From assembly GCF_012933465.1 (NCBI RefSeq), contig NZ_JABBND010000001.1, positions 1,054,001-1,118,000 of the forward strand: a DNA stretch of 64,000 bases, read 5' to 3'. Shown here piece by piece: positions 58,639 through 64,000 of the stretch. Position numbers and translations under genes: made by a program. This DNA is from Actinomycetospora sp. TBRC 11914. Lineage in GTDB: Bacteria > Actinomycetota > Actinomycetes > Mycobacteriales > Pseudonocardiaceae. Position 1 is the first letter of the stretch. Every line of letters begins with the position of its first letter. The notes under the pieces are model-generated. The model was not told where the DNA came from and did not search any database. It worked only from the letters and a program-made list of their open reading frames with translations.

Positions 58639-59676
58639 GTGCGATGGATCACGGGCAGGGCGCGGGCCGGCCGGGCGGTACGCGCCGCGGTCGTGGTGCT
58701 GGCGGCGGCGACCGCCCTCGTCGTCGGGAGCAGCACCGCGTCGGCGGGGGTGCCGGCCTGGGGCTCCGGTGGCTCGGGGCCCGCCTTCGACGTCCCGCAG
58801 AGCGCCCTCGACGCGGCCCTGACCTGCGGCCCCGGCACGACCGACGCGTCGCGCCCGGTGGCGCTGTTCATCGCCGGGACGACGCTGACCCCGCAGGAGA
58901 ACTTCTCCTGGAACTACTTCCGGGCCTTCACCGCCGCGGGCCGGCCGTTCTGCTCGGTCGAGCTGCCGAACCACGCGATGAGCGACATCCAGGTCTCCGC
59001 CGAGTACGTCGTCAACGCGATCCGCGCGGTGTCGCAGCGCAGCGGCCGCAAGGTCGCGATCGTCGGCTTCTCGCAGGGCGGCATGATCGGGCGCTGGGCG
59101 CTGAAGTACTGGCCCGACACCCGCGGCGACGTCGGGGACTACGTCGGGATCGACCCGTCGAACCACGGCACCCTCGACGCCTACCCCGCCTGCGCCGCCG
59201 CGGGCTGCGCGCCCGCGTTCTTCCAGCAGCAGTCGTACTCGCACTTCACGACGGCGCTGAACTCCGGTCCCGAGACCTTCGCCGGGATCGACTACACGAC
59301 GGTGTACACCCCCACCGACGAGGTCGTCGTCCCCAACCTGCCGCCGGCCCCGAGCTCGGCGCTGACCACCGGAGCCGGGCGCCGCGAGAACATCTCGACC
59401 TTCGACGTGTGCCCCGGCCACGTCGCCGACCACCTCTCGATGGGCTCGTTCGACGCGCTGGCCTACGCGGTCGTGATCGACGCGCTCGACCACGACGGGC
59501 CGGCCGCCCCGGCCCGCATCGACCGCGGGGTGTGCCTGCAGCCGCTGCAGCCCGGCGTCGACCCCGCGACGTTCCCGGCGAACCTGGCCGGCTACCTCGC
59601 GGGCGTCGGGTTCCAGGTGGCGACCTACCCGCACGTGCTCGCCGAGCCGCCGCTGAAGCCGTACGCGCGGGGCTGA
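58639..59676 (+). CDS. Secreted alpha/beta-hydrolase lipase
   Basis: A 345-residue exported hydrolase. Residues 1-36 form a signal peptide (twin Arg-containing basic start, AAVVVLAAATALVVGSSTASA). The mature enzyme resembles fungal lipase B-type triacylglycerol lipases: IVGFSQGGMIGRW holds the nucleophilic Ser, YTPTDEVVVPN the Asp, and CPGHVADHLSM the His. Several Cys residues can form disulphides. It should release fatty acids from lipids outside the cell. GTG 58639 follows CGAGG closely. It ends before a convergent coiled-coil protein gene. Confidence 0.87.
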   Translation: MRWITGRARAGRAVRAAVVVLAAATALVVGSSTASAGVPAWGSGGSGPAFDVPQSALDAALTCGPGTTDASRPVALFIAGTTLTPQENFSWNYFRAFTAAGRPFCSVELPNHAMSDIQVSAEYVVNAIRAVSQRSGRKVAIVGFSQGGMIGRWALKYWPDTRGDVGDYVGIDPSNHGTLDAYPACAAAGCAPAFFQQQSYSHFTTALNSGPETFAGIDYTTVYTPTDEVVVPNLPPAPSSALTTGAGRRENISTFDVCPGHVADHLSMGSFDALAYAVVIDALDHDGPAAPARIDRGVCLQPLQPGVDPATFPANLAGYLAGVGFQVATYPHVLAEPPLKPYARG

Positions 59677-59749
59677 GCCTCGGCGGGATGCCAGCGGAGC
59701 GTCGTTGCTTGCATCCAGTGGCAGGAAAGCCGCGTCGTCGAACGGCCGC

Positions 59750-60718
59750 TCACTCCAGGTCGGCCCGCTCCGCCTCGGCCTGGTCGAGGGCGCGGCGGGC
59801 CTCGTCGGCGGCGGTCTCGGCGTCCTCGCGGGCCTGGCTCGCCTCGTCCCGCTGCTCGCGGGCCCGCTCCTGCGCCGCCTCGGCCCGCTCCAGGCGCTCG
59901 CGCAGCCCGCGGACGGTCTCCTCGGCATCGTCGAGGTCCGACCCGGCCTGCTCGGCCCGCGCCCGGGTGCGCTCGAGGGCCCGGTCGGCGTCGTCGCGCT
60001 CCTCCCGGGCCCGTTCCACCGCGCGGTCGGCCGCCTCCCGGGCCCGGCGCCGCTCCTCCTCCTGCTCCTCCCGCTGCTCCTGCTCCCGACGGTCCTCGAC
60101 ATCGCCGCCACCCGCGGAGCCGGTCTCCACGCCGCCCGACGACGGACGACGCGGCGGCGGCCGCCGGGTCGTGGTCGCCGAGCCCCGCCGTCCGCCCCCC
60201 GCCGGCTGCGAACCCCCCGAGAACCCCACCCCGGGCTCGAGGCCGGTCGTGAGCCGCCCCTCGGCGAAGGCGCGCGCGGCGTCCCCGTCGGCGAGCGCCG
60301 CGGCGATCGTGTTCTCGAGGTCCCGCGCCACCGAGTCGCCGACCCCGACACCGTCCTGGCGCGCCAGCCGCCGCGCCCGCGCGACGAGCGCGCCCACCAG
60401 CTCCCGACGTTGCCGGGTCAGGGTCCGCAGCGCGTCCCCGGAGAGCTCCTCCTGGGCCGAGCGCAGCGAGCCGCCGAGCTCCTCGAGCGCCGCCACCTCG
60501 TCGGGCGACTCCCGGGCGAGCACGTTGGCCAGCCACGCGCCGAGCGAGGGCTTGCGGAGGGCCCCGATGGCGGTGGCGGCCTCCCGGTCCTTCGCGGCGC
60601 GGGCGGCCTTGACGAGCTCGGTACGCCGCGGGACGAACTGGTCGGGGTGCAGGCCGTAGAGCTCGTCGGCGGCGTCGTCGACATCCGGGGCCCCGCCTGC
60701 GTCGTCGTCCTGCGCCAC
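59750..60718 (-). CDS. Actinobacterial coiled-coil protein of unknown function
   Basis: A 322-residue soluble protein. The N-terminal 150 residues hold a conserved helical region (DELYGLHPDQFVPRRTELVK and LRKPSLGAWLANVLAR) found in many actinobacterial proteins. A Gly/Ser/Arg/Pro linker follows, and from about residue 205 to the end a long coiled coil of Glu, Arg and Ala with a Gln/Glu-rich beginning. No enzyme motif is visible. It may be structural or DNA-associated. GTG 60718 has AGGA 8 bases upstream. The FUSC gene upstream on the same strand is 27 bases away and could form an operon with it. Confidence 0.75.
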   Translation of the reverse strand: MAQDDDAGGAPDVDDAADELYGLHPDQFVPRRTELVKAARAAKDREAATAIGALRKPSLGAWLANVLARESPDEVAALEELGGSLRSAQEELSGDALRTLTRQRRELVGALVARARRLARQDGVGVGDSVARDLENTIAAALADGDAARAFAEGRLTTGLEPGVGFSGGSQPAGGGRRGSATTTRRPPPRRPSSGGVETGSAGGGDVEDRREQEQREEQEEERRRAREAADRAVERAREERDDADRALERTRARAEQAGSDLDDAEETVRGLRERLERAEAAQERAREQRDEASQAREDAETAADEARRALDQAEAERADLE

Positions 60719-60745
60719 GGCGGCATCCTGCCGTGCCGGGAGCCC

Positions 60746-61867
60746 TCAGCCCACCGTCTGGCTGCGCGGCGGGTCGGTGAGCGCGTCGACGTCCTCGGCG
60801 AGCAGGTGGAGCTGGGTCGCGAGCCGGGCCGGGCCGCCCGGCCAGGCGTCGGGATCGGTCCGTGCCAGCGACTCGGCGACCCCGTGGGCGTCGCGGGAGC
60901 GGCCGGACCCGGCCACGGGGTCGGCCTCGCGGGGGTGCTCGGCCAGCGACCGGACGACGCCGGCGAGGTCGGCGACGCCGTCCACCAGCTCCGTCGGTAC
61001 GGTGTCGCCCCGCTCGGCGACGTCGGCCGCGGTCCGCGCGAGGAGCACCGCCCCGGCGTGCACGTACTCCAGTCCCGCTAGACGGCCCGTGACCGCCGCC
61101 AGCGTCGAGCGCTCCCGACGGCCCCGCACCGTGGACCGGGCGAGGTGCTGCGAGGTGTCGCGGGTGTCGAGCACCGCGGCCACGTCGGCGTGACCGCTCC
61201 GCAGCCGCTCGGCCGCCCGGCGGGCCGCGTCCGCCGCGTCGGGATCTCCGCCGGACGCCGCCCGCAGCGCCCCGGCCACGTCGTCGAGACCGTCGGCGAT
61301 GCCCCGCAGCGCCGTCGAGGCCGCGTCGGTGAACCGCCGGACGGGGCTCGGCGTGACGAGCACCTGGCTCACCACCAGCGCGATCACCCCACCGATGATC
61401 GCGCTCGCGAGGCGTGACCAGCCGGCCTGCGAGGACCCGATCCCGACGACGAGCAGCGCTGCGATCCCGGACTGCAGCAGCGCGAGCGGGTTGATGCTGC
61501 CCAGCGAGACCACGAGCATCCCGACGACGACGGCCGCACCCACCTGCAGCCACCCGCTGCCGATCACGAGCCTGGCGAGCTCCCCGACCGCCACCCCGGC
61601 CACGACGCCGAGCAGCAGCCGCGCCGCCCGCAGGCCCCGCTTCTCGGCGCTGTCGGTCAGGCACACCACGGCGGCGATCGGGGCGAAGATCGGGGTCGCC
61701 TGCCGGAGGAGCAGCTGCGCGACGAGGAAGGCGACGACGGCGACGACGCCGTCGAGGGCGATCCGGACCCAGGCCTGCCGCAGCCGGTCGGCGGCGCGGC
61801 CGGGCAGACCCGCCAGCACCTCCCGGGCGCGGGCGGCCGGGGACGACGACGGGCGGGCGGTGGTCAC
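60746..61867 (-). CDS. FUSC-family (aromatic acid exporter-like) membrane protein
   Basis: A 373-residue protein. Six hydrophobic segments lie at about 25-160 (AVVAFLVAQLLLRQATPIFA; GVAVGELARLVIGSGWLQVG; LQSGIAALLVVGIGSS), with short RAAR motifs between, as in the FUSC family that includes the hydroxybenzoate efflux protein AaeB. The remaining 210 residues are soluble helices. Single-unit length is about half that of AaeB, so it probably works as an oligomer. Proximity to the pob/pca genes makes aromatic acid export a reasonable guess only. GTG 61867 follows AGGTGG. Confidence 0.78.
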   Translation of the reverse strand: MTTARPSSSPAARAREVLAGLPGRAADRLRQAWVRIALDGVVAVVAFLVAQLLLRQATPIFAPIAAVVCLTDSAEKRGLRAARLLLGVVAGVAVGELARLVIGSGWLQVGAAVVVGMLVVSLGSINPLALLQSGIAALLVVGIGSSQAGWSRLASAIIGGVIALVVSQVLVTPSPVRRFTDAASTALRGIADGLDDVAGALRAASGGDPDAADAARRAAERLRSGHADVAAVLDTRDTSQHLARSTVRGRRERSTLAAVTGRLAGLEYVHAGAVLLARTAADVAERGDTVPTELVDGVADLAGVVRSLAEHPREADPVAGSGRSRDAHGVAESLARTDPDAWPGGPARLATQLHLLAEDVDALTDPPRSQTVG

Positions 61868-61908
61868 CGGGACCACCTACCCGCCCGTCGTGGACGCCGA
61901 ACGAAGGG

Positions 61909-63558
61909 CTACTGGTGCAGCGTCTCCTCGTCCGCGGCCGCGTCGGCGGCCTCCTCCTCGACCTGGGCGGCCACCGCCTCGCGCGGCATCACCATGCGCT
62001 CCGCCAGGTAGTAGATGACCAGCGACCACACCGCGACGAGGGCCAGGTCCCACCACTCGGGGATGACCGTGACCCACGCGTCGTACTGCCCGAGCGCCGA
62101 GATGACCCCGATCCCGACCAGCCACGGAAGGATCCAGGCGAGACTGCGGACCTGCAGGTCCTTGGCGGCCGCGGGGATGCTGTGCCGGGAGGCCTGCACC
62201 GCGCGGTAGACGGCGAAGAGCACGAAGCCGATGACGATCGCGACGTAGAGCTTCCAGAGGGTCGTCCAGCCCGACCAGTAGATGATCTCGTTCGCGGCGA
62301 TGAACGACAGCGGGGCGATGACGCCGGCCGCGGGCATCTTGTAGGGCCGGGTCCGGTCCGGGTCGGCCCGGCGCAGCGCCGCGAGCGTGAGCGGCGCGAA
62401 CCCGTACATGATCACCGTCGCGGACGTGACGAGCGAGACCAGCGACTGCCAGCTCGGGAACGGCAGGAACGCGATGATCCCGACGACGAACGCCACCGCG
62501 GTCGAGACCCACGGGATACCACGCTTCGAGATCTTCGACAGCCCCTTGGGCGCGAACCCGGACTGGCTGAGCGCGTACGACAGGCGCGCCGAGGTCGCGA
62601 CGTAGACCAGGCCGGTACCGGCCGGCGAGATGAACGCGTCGACGTAGAGCAGGATCGACAGCCAGGTCAGACCGAGGGCGCCGGCGATCGTCACGTAGGG
62701 CCCGAAGTCGCCCTTGCCGATCGGGTCGGCCCAGCCGCCCGCCAGGTTGGCCGGGTCGAGGGCACCGATGAACGCGACCTCGAGGGCCAGGTAGATCACG
62801 ACACCGACCGCGACGGCCCCGATCAGGGCCCGCGGCATGTCCCGCTGCGGGTTGCGCGCCTCGCCACCCATCTGGGCAGCCTGCTCGAAGCCCTGCAGGG
62901 CGAACACCACCCCCAGCGGCAGGGCGGCGAACACCCCGTGCGCACCGAACGGGGCGAAGCCGCCGCCCGCGGTGAAGTTCGACCCGTGGAAGGAGACGAA
63001 GACCAGCACGATCACCGTGAGCACCGGGATCGCGATCTTCCACAGCACCGTGATCCGGTTGGTCTCGGCGAGGAAGGCCACCCCGAGCAGGTTGATGCCG
63101 GTGAACAGCACCATCAGCGCCGCGGCGAGCAGGAAGCCGACGCCGGTGAGGTTGCCGTTGTCGTCGACCAGCCCGTGGACGAGGTGGTCGAGGTAGGACA
63201 GCGCCGCCTCCACCTCGATCGGGGCGATCGCCACCGCCTGGATCCAGCCGACCCACCCGGCCGCGAACCCGGCGATCGAGCCGAACGCCAGCCGGGGGTA
63301 GCGGGCCGTGCCGCCGGCCACCGGGTAGGTCGAGCCGAGCTCGGCGTGGACCAGGGCCAGCAGGATGACGATGACCCCGGCGAGCACCCAGGACAGGATG
63401 GACGCCCCGCCGGCCGACTTCGCGGCCGTGAGCGCGCCGAGCAGCCAGCCCGACCCGATGATCGAGCCGAGCGAGATGAACATCAGGGCGCTGAACCCGA
63501 CGGTGCGGCGCAGGCCGGTGCCCGTGGTGACCACGGGTCCTTCGGCGGTGGTGGACAT
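61909..63558 (-). CDS. APC-superfamily amino acid permease
   Basis: A 549-residue transporter with about 12 helices. LMFISLGSIIGSGWLLG near residue 24 is the unwound helix 1 that binds the amino group; AELGSTYPVAGGTARYPRLA follows in helix 2, and QGFEQAAQMGGEARNPQRDMP near 215 lies before helix 6/7. This matches the AAT/aspartate-proton symporter-like permeases. Substrate not resolved. ATG 63558 follows GGGAG. The 270 bases upstream show a TGCGC-N8-GCGCA inverted repeat near 63625 and an AT-rich patch near 63680, possible control elements. No nearby regulator. Confidence 0.88.
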   Translation of the reverse strand: MSTTAEGPVVTTGTGLRRTVGFSALMFISLGSIIGSGWLLGALTAAKSAGGASILSWVLAGVIVILLALVHAELGSTYPVAGGTARYPRLAFGSIAGFAAGWVGWIQAVAIAPIEVEAALSYLDHLVHGLVDDNGNLTGVGFLLAAALMVLFTGINLLGVAFLAETNRITVLWKIAIPVLTVIVLVFVSFHGSNFTAGGGFAPFGAHGVFAALPLGVVFALQGFEQAAQMGGEARNPQRDMPRALIGAVAVGVVIYLALEVAFIGALDPANLAGGWADPIGKGDFGPYVTIAGALGLTWLSILLYVDAFISPAGTGLVYVATSARLSYALSQSGFAPKGLSKISKRGIPWVSTAVAFVVGIIAFLPFPSWQSLVSLVTSATVIMYGFAPLTLAALRRADPDRTRPYKMPAAGVIAPLSFIAANEIIYWSGWTTLWKLYVAIVIGFVLFAVYRAVQASRHSIPAAAKDLQVRSLAWILPWLVGIGVISALGQYDAWVTVIPEWWDLALVAVWSLVIYYLAERMVMPREAVAAQVEEEAADAAADEETLHQ

Positions 63559-63829
63559 GGGTCTCCCGGGATCACGAGGTGGCCAGTCGGTGGGCGTGCT
63601 CGGTGGGCCGGGCACACCCGGTTGCGCGGAATGGTGCGCACCAGTGGGCCGCCGCGCGACTCGGACAAAGCACGCGAAAACATGATCATCTTCGCGTAAC
63701 GGTCGACAAACCCCCCGAAAACCGACACGTCGTAATCAGACCGTCACGTCCGGACGCGATTTCAGCGGTTGAGCCGCCCATCCGAGTGGGCACGCGCGCG
63801 CGTTGGGATACGAAGCGTCAGCCCGTGTC

Positions 63830-64000
63830 TCAGACGGCGAGCGGTGGTCCGTCCCCCTCGTCGGCCCGCACCTGGGCCTCCACCTGGGCGCGCAGCTGCG
63901 CCAGCGTCCGGGTCAGCAGCCGCGAGACGTGCATCTGCGAGATGCACAGCACCGCCGCGATCTCGGCCTGGGTCTGCTCGTGCACGAACCGCAGGGCCAG
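63830..64000 (-). CDS. SigF/SigB-like sigma factor, C-terminal fragment
   Basis: The last 56 residues of a gene that continues beyond the right edge. LRFVHEQTQAEIAAVLCISQ and MHVSRLLTRTLAQLR are the sigma region 4.2 helix-turn-helix, and the QMHVSRLL wording is typical of the SigF/SigB/SigI stress group. The tail is acidic. Such factors are usually held by an anti-sigma factor, which is not visible here. The 271-base gap to the permease gene holds no recognisable gene. Confidence 0.85.
   Translation of the reverse strand: MALRFVHEQTQAEIAAVLCISQMHVSRLLTRTLAQLRAQVEAQVRADEGDGPPLAV

Noticed and set aside
59700-59756. A fourth copy of the 59-bp palindromic repeat
   Set aside because: Only short fragments (GTGGCAGGAA, GCCGCTCACTCC) are similar; the alignment is too weak to support.
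60746-61867. Naming the FUSC protein aaeB
   Set aside because: It has only one membrane unit and the link to aromatic acids rests on distance to the pob/pca genes alone.

Overview
The window is very GC-rich DNA in which nearly every gene uses G/C at third codon positions, GTG starts are common and many neighbours overlap by 4 bases (GTGA or ATGA). Gene content points to an actinomycete, most likely in the Pseudonocardiaceae (Pseudonocardia or Actinomycetospora type): DUF202 membrane pairs, a mycobacterial-type fadA2-fabG4-htdX set, methylmalonyl-CoA mutase with MeaB, an HspR-type HAIR operator, DUF1918 and a SigF/SigB-like sigma factor. That placement is an inference from gene families; there is no rRNA in the window. 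I found no tRNA, rRNA, CRISPR array, transposase, integrase or phage gene, so this reads as chromosomal DNA.

Layout. 0-4 kb: a cut DMT-type membrane protein, two DUF202 proteins, a type II NADH dehydrogenase-like flavoprotein and an acyl-CoA dehydrogenase. 4.5-9 kb: three genes sharing a carboxypeptidase-regulatory-like beta-sandwich module (a triple-module protein, a YceI fusion and a 14-TM MFS fusion) around a repeat-rich gap. 9-13.9 kb: lipoprotein, pcaC, pcaB, DJ-1/PfpI protein, DUF309 protein and TerC. 14-24.7 kb: two phosphodiester-glycosidase-like proteins flank a lipid block (acyl-CoA oxidase-type enzyme, TetR regulator, fadA2, fabG4, htdX). 24.7-31.3 kb: GntR regulator with an MFS-module fusion, a quinone-reductase-type enzyme, an HspR-type ClpC-like unfoldase and a DUF1918 protein. 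31.3-36.9 kb: a two-component system, a P450/TetR pair, a small unknown protein and a LysR regulator. 36.9-47.7 kb: meaB, a VapBC pair, a SWIM-SNF2 helicase, mutB, mutA, and DAHP synthase behind an aromatic leader peptide. 47.9-50.9 kb: acyl desaturase, malonyl-CoA synthetase and a MarR regulator. 50.9-58.5 kb: feruloyl/coumaroyl-CoA synthetase, hydroxycinnamoyl-CoA hydratase-lyase, EamA transporter, Lrp regulator, pobA, pcaG, pcaH and an IclR regulator. 58.6-64 kb: secreted lipase, coiled-coil protein, FUSC transporter, APC permease and the 3' end of a sigma factor gene.

How the genes work together. The clearest pathway converts hydroxycinnamates to 4-hydroxybenzaldehyde-type aldehydes (Fcs, Ech), then 4-hydroxybenzoate to protocatechuate (PobA), with ring cleavage by PcaGH. 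The next two steps (PcaB, PcaC) are encoded about 44 kb away. The aldehyde dehydrogenase and PcaD/PcaIJF are not in the window. A second theme is acyl-CoA and propionyl-CoA metabolism.

The most unusual signals are small: palindromic elements inside protein-coding sequence, the repeated fusion of one beta-sandwich module to unrelated transporters, and several perfect inverted repeats placed at promoters of regulated genes.
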